Of a stretch of DNA of 13,129 nt, positions 1 to 7,509 are shown one piece after another. A model generated the notes under the pieces. That model ran no database searches. It saw nothing but the letters and a program-made list of their open reading frames with translations, and was not told where the DNA came from. The translations under genes were made by a program, and so were the position numbers. This DNA comes from Phoronis pallida (Eukaryota > Phoronida > Phoronidae), in NCBI GenBank assembly GCA_028565715.1, contig JAOXYC010176692.1:1-13129 (forward strand), written 5' to 3'. Position 1 is the first letter of the stretch, and each line of letters starts with the position of its first letter.

Positions 1-505
1 AGAGTGGCTAAAAATAGAACATGACATCATACTACGATAACCTTGCTATAAATATATTTACGAGGTAAATTTCATTTCTGGCGATGATTTATTGAACAGT
101 TTTTGGTTCAGACAATTGGTTGATCTTCATGTTGATGCCTGCATGCATTATGAGAAGTGCATAATCTAAGTACATTGTACATGTTGGCACTGCATGTTGG
201 TGTTGTTTCCTTCACAATATTACTTCCAAAATTAAACGTGGTCATTTCTCGATTTAATGAAGACAAGTTAGTTAATGATGTGGTGTAAATTTTAGTGGGG
301 ATATGTAGAGGTCATAATTAACGCAAAGTTCAGCAGATTCTTTTGAATCAATGTGTCATTAAACTTTCATCAAAACAGATGTGAACAAAAATGTCTAAAT
401 GGCACTGCAACTCTTATTTCGGTATCATGGCAAATTCACACGTACTGGTTATATAATGAGTACTATCAAAATCAGCAGAGCCGTTTCCGGAAGCATAATA
501 AAACT
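1..505. other. no gene seen
   Basis: AT-rich sequence with no open frame that reads like a protein, no convincing splice-site pair and no repeat structure that I can resolve. Short ACATGT and TGCATG words are scattered through it, as elsewhere in the window. Confidence 0.5.
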
Positions 506-887
506 AGATAAAAACGATACAAACGACGAATTCCGGTATAAAAGATGTATTGAAGATAAAAACCCAAACAGTTTCGCACATTGGCTTGATCACTGGGTAT
601 ATGACAAGAGTTAAGCAAGATTGAAGTACATAGGGTAAATTGCATAATAACAACAAAACCCATACATGAGTCCATGAAAGCATGACTGATGTGTGAAAGT
701 ACCACAATTAAAGGCACTAAAATAAATTAATTTTTGTGTGGTAGTTTTCCTTTAAGAACTTTTCCCTTACATGGGTTCATGTTTGGTTGGCTTTTGTTAA
801 CTCTTGTCATATACCCAGTGATCAAGTTTTTTTTTATCTACAATACATCTTTTATACCGGAATTCGTCGTTTGTATCGTTTTTATCT
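506..887. repeat. fold-back element with imperfect ~100-bp arms
   Basis: The left arm (506-614) and right arm (797-887) are reverse complements over most of their length. Both contain the word GAATTCCGGTATAAAAGATG or its complement and both end in the ATATGACAAGAGTTAA stretch. The left arm carries about 20 extra bases around 555-580 that in the right arm are replaced by a T-run. The roughly 180-base middle is itself partly self-complementary (GTACCACAA near 698, TTGTGTGGTAG near 734), so the transcript would fold into a long irregular hairpin. Short open frames on both strands here are mirror images of each other and are not genes. No target-site duplication was found, so the element family is unknown. 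Confidence 0.8.
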
Positions 888-1142
888 GGTTTGAGTACGT
901 TTTAAAAGATTTATCAATCATTATTTGAATGTTGGAAACAAGTCTTCTCTTGATTTTTGTGTTCTGTGGAAATAAGGACCAATTCTTTGATCAAGCAAGA
1001 ACAGCTTTTTAGAACATGTGAATAAATCGGATGTCCAAGTATTTTGAGCAATCGTCTATCGATATTGTTTTTTCGCAGTTGAGAAAACGTCATCGCTAGG
1101 TCAGTTGTTCATTCAACGCTGGAAACTAATGCTTAATGTTAC
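888..1142. other. no gene seen
   Basis: AT-rich non-coding sequence between two repeat elements. I see no exon, RNA gene or clear regulatory motif. Confidence 0.5.
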
Positions 1143-1533
1143 CAAGAACCCATCACATTAGAATCAATCACTGAGGCGTCAACAGTGGCACAGTCTATGG
1201 CTTTCATAAGCACTCAGTAGATGGCGCGCGTTGACTTTACTAAAATCTGATTGGCCCAGACGGCAAATCTCAACTAATGCGCCACCAAGTGTCGCTTGAA
1301 ATAACTGCTACATAAGGATAGAGCTCAGGCGGAAGGTGAAATATCGATTTATTACGAATTCACTTATTTAACATTCAACGATTGTAATGAAACTTTCCGC
1401 AGATCGATAATAGAATCCCTCGAACTCTAAATTTTATGCTAAAAAACCCGAGAGTTGTGCTTTATTTTTAGAATTATCGTCAATTTAGCGCAGCGCGGCG
1501 GCGCAGTTGTAGATTGTAGGTGGTGGGTTCTTG
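1143..1533. mobile_element. candidate MITE with CAAGAACCCA terminal repeats
   Basis: The left end at 1143 starts CAAGAACCCATCAC. The right end, finishing at 1533 and read on the minus strand, starts CAAGAACCCACCAC. The similarity continues for about 36 bases at roughly 70 percent identity (AATC, ACTG and GCG words in step). The interior of about 390 bp has no open frame, as expected of a non-autonomous DNA element. The flanks show no clear target-site duplication, so the superfamily cannot be named. A smaller imperfect inverted repeat (1208-1297) lies inside. Confidence 0.5.
1208..1297. repeat. imperfect inverted repeat around TGGCGC cores
   Basis: The arms at about 1208-1235 and 1270-1297 share AAGC...TGGCGC...GTTGA in opposite orientation, with several mismatches. 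The loop includes CTGATTGGCCCAG, an inverted CCAAT word. It could be a small nested repeat or part of the enclosing element; no function is implied. Confidence 0.35.
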
Positions 1534-2410
1534 ATATTACTTAATTAAAAGTTGACAGCTGGATTTGGCGCACATGTTCGTTCTCTCCATTCAATGGAAA
1601 ATAAACACATAAGAAAATTTCTTGAAAACCAATTCTTTTATCGGCATTTTTGATACAGTATTTGAAACAAAATTTAGGTGATGGTCATTTTGGCCAATAC
1701 ATGAAATCCAATCAAAACAATCTGATTGATTACAAACACACTTTATTAAACTTGATTATAATGTATACACACACATAATTTACTATGGTAAGAAGGCACC
1801 TCTTCACTTTATTCCGTCTTATTGCACCGGGCAAATGCCTTCAAGACAGCGATAGGCCTATTATCCTATATCAGGCGATTCAGAAAAAGGGTTACGAACT
1901 TTACTGCGCATTATCTCAAAATTGGTTCAATAGAATAACAAAAACGCGCCGAGATATATCATGGCTTCAAGAAGTGGTATAATTTTTCTAACTGTGCACC
2001 AAATAGCAAAAACATGACCGCCAATGAACGTATAGCAAGTTTAATTTTGCGCTTTCACAGATTCATGGCATGTGAAAATGTGGTGCAGTCACCGGCGTAT
2101 AAGTTGAACAAAATAGTGAAAATACGGCCGCATATTTCAACTGTCAGTTTTGAATGACCAACTATTCAGGCGATGTTCAATCCAACAATTTGGAATTTTC
2201 ACCATATATCCATAACATAATACAAGTTCGTAAAGTGCGGAGCGTTTTTTCCTAAATCACCTGATAAAAACATGTTAAAACTGTTCGAGACATACATGTA
2301 ACCATAATGCATATCGATAAGCAATATTTCAACGTCCGTAATTCAAAAAATTACAGCTACATGTAGGCCCACTCTCAATACAATATACACGTAAGCAATT
2401 TGAAAAGGTG
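1534..2410. other. no gene seen
   Basis: AT-rich sequence. A 65-codon open frame at 1785-1982 has no recognisable motif and no supporting splice or start context. No repeats were resolved here beyond scattered ACATGT words. Confidence 0.45.
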
Positions 2411-2426
2411 TGGCTATATCTACATT

Positions 2427-2548
2427 GTTGAAATAAAAACAACAACTGTTTTCAGTGACATGTTTCGACGAAGCATCTCGTCATTCTCAAGCTCTATTGA
2501 AGAGTGGCTAAATGCCAAGCTTAAAACAGTTGTTGTTTTTATTTCAAC
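2427..2548. repeat. 26-bp perfect inverted repeat enclosing a conserved-looking insert
   Basis: Positions 2427-2452 and 2523-2548 are exact reverse complements (GTTGAAATAAAAAC... and its partner), separated by 70 bases. The loop contains GACGA/TCGTC self-complementary sequence and the hammerhead-like motif listed separately. Just outside, ATATCTACATTG occurs as a direct repeat (about 2415 and 2562), which could be a target-site duplication or an older repeat. The layout suits a short non-autonomous element derived from a retroelement end. Confidence 0.75.
2457..2484 (-). other. hammerhead-ribozyme-like core, probably degenerate
   Basis: On the minus strand the order is ATGACGA, then GATG-CTT-CGTC, then GAAA, then ACATGTC. 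This matches much of a hammerhead core: UGANGA, a four-pair stem II containing one G-U pair, GAAA, and a self-complementary ACAUGU stem III followed by C at the cleavage position. The conserved C before UGA is A here, and I find no stem I pairing between the sequences flanking the core, so self-cleavage is unlikely. Type I hammerheads with very short stem III are known in Penelope-like retroelements of animals. That origin is an inference. Confidence 0.35.
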
Positions 2549-2818
2549 TATAGAAAGTTTGATATCTACATTGAATAGAAAACAACATTAAAGCTTTAAC
2601 ACTCTCTTTTTTTAAAACGTAAATTTTATTAATTGTATTCAGAAAAGTTGGATTGCCGAAATGTCGATCAGAGTTCAGTATCTTTTCTTTTTATGAATTT
2701 CTAACACATAAGAAACTTATCTAAGTCGCACACTCCCAACAAATTCCAAAATCTTTCAAACGTCAAAAGCAACTCTTCAACAGACAGAGTTTTGTATAGG
2801 CCTTTTAAAATGATGAGC

Positions 2819-2834
2819 GCTTGGAATTCCAAGC
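2819..2834. repeat. 16-bp perfect palindrome
   Basis: GCTTGGAATTCCAAGC reads identically on both strands and has an EcoRI-type centre. It lies 20 bases before the larger palindrome at 2854-2917. Either chance or the remnant of a larger structure. Confidence 0.6.
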
Positions 2835-2853
2835 AACCATCAAACCTAAAAAT

Positions 2854-2917
2854 GAGCTTTCAAACAAGACATGTATCTGACCGTCAACGGTCAGATACAT
2901 GTCTTGTTTGAAAGCTC
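2854..2917. repeat. 64-bp near-perfect palindrome (31-bp arms, 2-base loop)
   Basis: The arms 2854-2884 and 2887-2917 match at all 31 positions and are separated only by CA. Each includes GACATGTATCTGACCGT or its complement. Such a sequence can extrude as a cruciform and is usually unstable during replication. Its perfection suggests recent formation or an assembly or cloning fold-back. Confidence 0.95.
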
Positions 2918-3093
2918 ACGGTAGTTTTGAGTGTAAAACAGTCGGACATGTACCGAGATATTCGAGATTATATAGAAGTAGCGTATTGTGCATTTAAAAA
3001 ACTGTTTTTGACGTTTGGACTTGAAGTGCATGATACGACTATTTGTATTTTGAATACTGGGGAACGTGTCTCCCTATAAGGTTTCGTGGGAAG

Positions 3094-3197
3094 AAGTCGA
3101 ATAAGTTGGTCCCTCGTTTATTTGCGTCATTCAGTCAATATGTTTCCAACGACTAAATAACGGACGCTAAACGAGGGCCGACCAACTTATTCGACTT
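3094..3197. repeat. short inverted-repeat element, ~33-bp arms
   Basis: The left arm (3094-3128) and right arm (3163-3197) share AAGTCGAATAAGTTGGT and CCCTCGTTTA in opposite orientation, with two extra bases in the right arm. The 34-base spacer is unrelated. At 104 bp in total with no coding capacity, this resembles a miniature element or a decayed terminal pair. Confidence 0.75.
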
Positions 3198-3229
3198 GTA
3201 CACATCCCGTGCGTCTTTACATGAACATA

Positions 3230-3693
3230 CCGTATTCTCCCTTATAATGGCCCACGGCGCTTGGAAAATTCGGAAAGGGGGGCGCTAATATTTGGAAGAA
3301 GTTTTCAGGATTCATGCATGCAGCCTTAAGCCTTCATACCTCTGTAATAATGAGCTAACCAATTAAAGCGAGCTATGGAAGTGTTCATTTTGTAAAAAAG
3401 GGGTTTAAACTTGAAACTAAATAAAGTAAACACTCAAGGAACATGTTTTTTATACGAAACATTAAAAGTCAGTTACCAAAAATAGATTTCGGGTGAGGCT
3501 TAGGTTAGAGATTCCTTGCAGCATGATTTTCACCGGCCCTCGAGAACTGATTGAAAAACTTCAAAGTTTACTGTAGGAAAACTAGGTAAGTTGACGATAA
3601 TTTAAGTCGAACGAAGCTTATTCCAGCGAAATCTGAGAACAGGGGGGGTGGGCGCGCTTATAGGGGCATGAGCGCTTATTAGGGAGAATACTG
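3230..3693. mobile_element. MITE, Tc1/mariner-like, flanked by TA
   Basis: The element begins CCGTATTCTCCCTTATAA and its other end, read on the minus strand, begins CAGTATTCTCCCTAATAA. A TA dinucleotide flanks each side (3228-3229 and 3694-3695). Ends of the CAGT type with a TA duplication are typical of the Tc1/mariner superfamily. The 464-bp interior has GGGGGGCGC and GCGCGC stretches near the ends but no transposase frame, so it would depend on an enzyme encoded elsewhere. The superfamily call rests on the duplication and end type only. Confidence 0.65.
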
Positions 3694-3695
3694 TA

Positions 3696-4207
3696 TCTTA
3701 AAACTAGCATTGCAAGAGTCAACCAATACAACTATAGACGTAAAGAAACTATCTTTCACATACTCACAACTCTTTATTAATGTCACATTTTATGCGTTTT
3801 TTAGTTTGTTCAAGAAAAAAATCCTGATTTTGAGTGCTCATGTCACGTAAACAAGGGCTTTCTAGAGTTCAATACCTTTAATGTTGTATTTGAAAAAAAA
3901 CATAGCGGTACGATGAGCATAACTAAATATTGTACATCTGTAGTGAGAAACGATCTTCCAATTTGAAATTCATAAACGCGAATATTACCTAAATTATAAA
4001 ATGATCAAATTTTCCAAGTCATCAGACTTTAACAAAAAAAAAACAGTTCTAAGTAACACTGCACGCAATATTAAAGTATTATTTCTCAAGTTCATTTTTC
4101 AGGGACAACATAAGCTGCAATAGTACAGAAACACATTTCGAGTCGCTGATAACATATTCTAAAGTTGTATATTCATAATGACCGGTATTTGTAACTTAAA
4201 AGGAACA
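3696..4207. other. no gene seen
   Basis: AT-rich sequence with several A-runs. I see no exon, RNA gene or structured repeat. Confidence 0.5.
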
Positions 4208-4333
4208 GGTATTTACACGGGTATCTTTTTCACATCAGGTATTTTTATGGGTATATATTTCACGGGTTTTGGTATTTTTATGGGTATCTTTTTTACGATT
4301 CCTAGGTATTTTTATGGGTCTACTTTTTGACCT
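4208..4333. repeat. minisatellite, four diverged 30-34-base units
   Basis: Units start at 4208, 4238, 4271 and 4305. Each opens with GGTATTT(TT)A(T/C)(G/A)GGGT followed by a T-rich tail such as ATCTTTTTCAC. Periods are 30, 33 and 34 bases. Units two to four share GGTATTTTTATGGGT exactly. An ordinary tandem repeat, probably produced by slippage or unequal exchange. Confidence 0.85.
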
Positions 4334-4844
4334 CACGGAGGCTCACCTGTACCCATTTTTTGCCGAAGTCCCCCCGGGGACGCCGGTAGGACCCCTCCTA
4401 GAACCGACTCGAACAAACGCCCGACACAAATCAATTACCTGATAGCTATCGCGTAATTTAACGCTGAGATTACCGCGCCATTGTTAGAACTGGTTAGCGG
4501 GATGTTTACATAACTGTTTACAATAGGCAGGTTTCAGGTTAATTACTTTATTGCTGCCTTGGTCAAGATGGGCTTGTTATTCTTAGATTATAGATAACGG
4601 TGAGAATCTTGGCGATGTAAGTGTCTCACGCTGTTGTCCATCATGTTGTGGAGTGAAGTCGAAAAGTATCCTTTTGAAAATCTCTTTGTATTGAAACGTT
4701 GGTGTGACAAACATAGTTCACCCTGATACATTTTGGTACCGGTGAATTGCTCAAAACCCAAAAATTCCCCCCCAAATTATTTTTTTTGGTCGATTTTGCG
4801 TCCATTACACCACAAACTTTTTCGTTTGGTGGAAAAATCAGCAG
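4334..4844. other. no gene seen
   Basis: A locally GC-richer patch at about 4345-4440 (CCCCCCGGGGACGCCGG) is followed by ordinary AT-rich sequence with C- and T-runs. No exon was recognised. Confidence 0.45.
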
Positions 4845-5247
4845 TTACCCCAGGTTTTTTTCTTTTTATCATGAAGCAGTTGCAATAACACATGAAATAT
4901 CAAAATTTTAAAAAGAAATTCGGGTAGCATTATAAAGATTTTACGCCAAGATTTTGGCTTTTTTATAACAAATTTAAGCGTCAACAAAAATTACTTTTGC
5001 GTTTTCATACAAAAAGTACTAATCCAAAGCCGTTTGAAATTTACTTGTCTTTTTACTTATACATGTAGAGTATTTTTGTCACCCGGTCAATTTCTTAAAT
5101 TTCCAAAATACTCGAAAGTTGGCGTCTCGGTGACGTCGAAGTTAAGCCGGTGACCCCCGATTTTTTTCTCGTTTTTTTTTAATTATTAAACCATAATCGT
5201 TACACCTTCCAAATTTTAAGAAAATTCTCGGGTAGGATCTAAATAGC
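4845..5247 (+). repeat. diverged direct repeat of about 95 bases
   Basis: The stretches at about 4845-4940 and 5148-5247 share an ordered series: TACCCC or GACCCCC, a T-run, a CATxxT region, then CAAATTTTAA(A/G)A and TTC(TC)GGGTAG. The match is interrupted by small indels. They may be two halves of a decayed tandem duplication or two ends of one element. No coding potential. Confidence 0.4.
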
Positions 5248-5260
5248 GTGAGTGTCTTAA

Positions 5261-5612
5261 ACACGGTCGCCCATCGTACAGATTGTGAAACCGGATGTTG
5301 CTCCTGTCATAAAACTCATTTCGGCGAGGAAAATAGGCTCCAGGTATACTTTTGGTGCATGTCGATCACTCCTGCTATTGGCTGACGAGCCAATGACCTT
5401 ATGCCATACTTTATTGGTGCACAATAGCCAATAGTAGACTCGTTTTTGCATAGAAAACACTCGACGTACAGTTAAGGTTGTTGCTTTTTACAGAAAAGGT
5501 TGTTACCCTGTGCGGAAAACAAACAAGCTGTGTCTCACAGTAAGTTGTTGATAGAAAATGGTTGTTTGTCAGCAACATCCGGTAGCGCAAATCTGTACGA
5601 TGGACCACCGTG
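5261..5612. mobile_element. MITE with ~42-bp terminal inverted repeats, TTAA-flanked (piggyBac-like)
   Basis: The left terminus (5262-5302) and right terminus (5571-5612, reversed) share CACGGT, CCATCGTACAGATT and ACCGGATGTTGCT in order, with about six mismatches and a one-base gap. TTAA stands immediately outside both ends (5257-5260 and 5613-5616), the duplication made by piggyBac-type transposases. The 352-bp body has no transposase. Inside are TTGGCTGACGAGCCAA (a small hairpin at about 5377) and several ATTGG/CCAAT words. Its minus strand holds an AATAAA (5410-5415), the nearest canonical poly(A) signal downstream of the PARP-like stop codon. Confidence 0.75.
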
Positions 5613-5616
5613 TTAA

Positions 5617-5962
5617 AAAGATCGATTTTTTTTAAAAATAACAAGTTAGAATTGACAGTTAAGACTATAACAATATAAATATTACTGAATATTTAACAAA
5701 ACCAACCATCATAAATTATGATGAATAGTTTACTTCAGGTCCGTTTTAAAATGCGAGAAAATTGAATCTCTAAATCATTTTCATTTGGGATGGGCTTTCT
5801 CGTTGCGATTATCTGTAATAACATTAGCCAAAGCTCTATTCTTAAAGAAGTAAACAACCCTTTTAAAAATCATCACAATTGGCAAAACAACTTTGACAGG
5901 TTTTATAGGGAATGCCGTCCTGTTTGACTTGACTTTGAAGATCTTCTTTTTTGGACGTATAA
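5617..5962. other. probable 3' flank of the PARP-like gene
   Basis: This is directly downstream, on the minus strand, of the stop codon at 5963-5965. It is AT-rich and contains no AATAAA on that strand. The 3' untranslated region would lie here, but its end cannot be fixed. Confidence 0.4.
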
Positions 5963-6249
5963 TTAGGAGAAAGTGATTAAGTATTCAGGATAAGCTTGGT
6001 TGTCCTTAAAAACAACGAATAAACTTGGAGATATTGGTCGATCACATGTGGAGTCGAACAGTATAGTCGGGTGAGTTGAACTCTTGGGAGGCGGAACCTT
6101 CATTCCATGTTTTCCCTTGGTATATTCACCTGTGAGGACTTTGAACTGATACATGTGCTTTTCACCGGCTCCGTTAGCTGTTGCGTATTGGTCTTGGGCT
6201 GAATAATTGGCATCCGTGGCAAAATATACACCATCACCCAACGCTGTTG
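5963..6249 (-). CDS. PARP14-like mono-ADP-ribosyltransferase, last coding exon
   Basis: This exon encodes the C-terminal 95 residues of the ADP-ribosyltransferase fold, which transfers ADP-ribose from NAD+ to protein. It opens after a TTTTGCTTCAG acceptor in phase 1, completing an Ala codon (G|CA) begun by the exon at 7332-7509. In order it carries ALGDGVYFA (the triad Tyr, joined residue 68), ANYSAQDQY, a central MYQFKVLTGEYTKG strand, VPPPK, and PSLFVVF, where Leu 136 takes the third triad place. It ends QAYPEYLITFS with a TAA stop. His-Tyr-Leu rather than His-Tyr-Glu predicts mono- rather than poly-ADP-ribosylation, as in human PARP14. The frame is intact with no stops, and the usual protein end is reached. 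It starts at the splice site; any start codon inside is not a real one. PARP10, 11 and 15-like relatives remain possible. Confidence 0.95.
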
Positions 6250-6297
6250 CTGAAGCAAAATACGTTTCAATATTAGAACTGAATTATTAATACAGAA

Positions 6298-6375
6298 GTT
6301 TCGAAGGTTCTGACTCCTTTTCAAGTGACAACAATACCAGAACACATGAAGTGATCAAGACAGAACCTTCGAAAC
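6298..6375. repeat. inverted repeat, 15-bp perfect arms
   Basis: The arms 6298-6312 (GTTTCGAAGGTTCTG) and 6361-6375 (CAGAACCTTCGAAAC) are exact reverse complements 48 bases apart. Each contains GAAnnTTC, resembling a heat-shock-element unit. It lies in the intron of the PARP-like gene. Either a small element or an intronic hairpin; function unknown. Confidence 0.8.
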
Positions 6376-6717
6376 CAGTCGTTAATATGTATATCAATAT
6401 CATATTATACTAACATTGAAAGTAATTGACACACTTTATTCTCAAAAAAAGTATTCTTCATTTTCGCTAGTTACTGAAATGCCCTTTTCGATGTAACAAG
6501 TGCCGTCATAAATTATCAGTACCGTAATAAATAACATAGTCTCCTATTGTCGGTAAAAAAACCCGGAAGACCCCCTGCGATTGATACTGTCCCTCGACCT
6601 AAGTCGAAATGACTGGAGCTCAGTCTAAGGTGTAATCTACGTATTTAAACACACATCCTCGTTTTCATGTTTCAGAGTACTATAAACAGTCCAAACACGG
6701 TTCGTTTATACCGGGGA

Positions 6718-6835
6718 TTTCCGAAAGAGCGCCCCCCTGAAAGAACACCCATGGGCGCTCTTTCGGAAAATTTCCGAAAGACCGCCCATGGGCACTCTTT
6801 GAAATTTGAGATCGTTTCCAAAAGAGCGCCCATGC
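6718..6835. repeat. cluster of GAAAGAGCGCCC/ATGGGCGCTCTTTC palindrome copies
   Basis: Four partial or complete copies of one palindromic unit lie side by side: 6718-6734, 6738-6769, 6771-6804 and 6815-6833. The ideal unit reads TTTCCGAAAGAGCGCCCATG and then its own complement, so each full copy is a hairpin and neighbouring copies can also pair with each other. Copies differ by a few substitutions (AAC, ACC, CCA variants). Open frames on both strands here are by-products of the palindrome. See also 7143-7223. Confidence 0.85.
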
Positions 6836-7142
6836 ATCAAAACTTCCGAAACGCTAAAACACTGGCCATTTTTTTTGAATATCTTTGTTTTTCTATTTGA
6901 AGCCATGACAGGAACGTTTATTAACTTCAACTCAAGTTCAGAATATTTTGAGACCCTTAAGTCAAGTAAAGTTGCTAACGATAATAAAGCAGATTAGCCA
7001 TGCAAGTAGAATTCTTCAAAAATGGTTGTGTAATGTCGTTATTTAGGAATCATATATGTTTCATCAAAGAAGCGTGTGTTATTAGTCTCCTAAACGCATT
7101 TGCGCACACTCCTACCGCCTTATACGGTGAGTGAAGTTAGTG

Positions 7143-7223
7143 TTTCCGAAAGAGCGCCCATGGGTGCTCTTTCAGGGGAAAATATTTCAACTCGAAAAGT
7201 GCTGTTTTCTGAAAGAGCGCCCA
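7143..7223. repeat. two further GAAAGAGCGCCC palindrome copies
   Basis: A complete copy with one mismatch (7143-7173, GAAAGAGCGCCCATGGGTGC then TCTTTC) and a half copy (7205-7223, TCTGAAAGAGCGCCCA) repeat the unit of 6718-6835 some 310 bases away in the same intron. The dispersal of a self-complementary unit suggests local spread or a satellite-like family. Confidence 0.8.
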
Positions 7224-7331
7224 GGGCCTTTAAAAATGTGTTGAAAGCACAGATATCAGCGTACTGTATATAATAGACTTTAACCACTCAGTACGTCCGC
7301 GTCCATTTTTATAGAAATACCGCCCCCTTAC

Positions 7332-7509
7332 CATTTTTTCCACAAAAACTTCTGTTGAATCCCTGTCTATTAATCTTGTCCACCGTGTCCTCACTTGTTC
7401 CGTGGTAAAGTGTCCTTTCATTCTGTGTACCAGGTGGGTTGGCTTTCTCCATTGCCTGTTTTCGTACACCGTACCCTTGCCACTGGGGAAGACTTTGAAT
7501 TCGCTGAAT
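7332..7509 (-). CDS. PARP14-like mono-ADP-ribosyltransferase, penultimate catalytic exon
   Basis: This exon supplies the NAD-binding half of the catalytic domain. It begins IQRIQSLPQWQGYGVRKQAM (the conserved I-x-R-I-Q...W..Y...K helix), continues NPPGTQNERTLYHGTS with the catalytic His at joined residue 36, and ends GFNRSFCGKNA, whose Ala codon is split by the intron. The acceptor is CCACTTTTAG before ATT (phase 0) and the donor is AATG|GTAAGG (phase 1), giving 59 codons plus one base. The longest open frame over this stretch (7230-7577) is a different, wrong frame; the true one is shorter and closed upstream by an in-frame TAG inside the intron. The first ~50 residues of a usual ~200-residue domain must come from an upstream exon I could not find. 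With the exon at 5963-6249 it forms an intact H-Y-L enzyme fragment. Confidence 0.95.

Larger units (their letters stand above)
6250..7331 (-). other. phase-1 intron between the two PARP-like catalytic exons
   Basis: The donor on the minus strand is AATG|GTAAGG (7331 downward) and the acceptor is TTTTGCTTCAG (6250). The 1,082-bp intron carries a hairpin at 6298-6375 and the cluster of GAAAGAGCGCCC palindromes. The catalytic His exon and catalytic Tyr exon are split precisely inside the conserved GKNA-T motif, which fixes both sites. Confidence 0.9.

Noticed and set aside
472-928. several 60-80 codon open frames on both strands
   Set aside because: They are mirror images produced by the fold-back at 506-887 and show no protein motifs.
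1785-1982. 65-codon plus-strand open frame
   Set aside because: No recognisable motif, no splice context, and the length is expected by chance in AT-rich DNA of this size.
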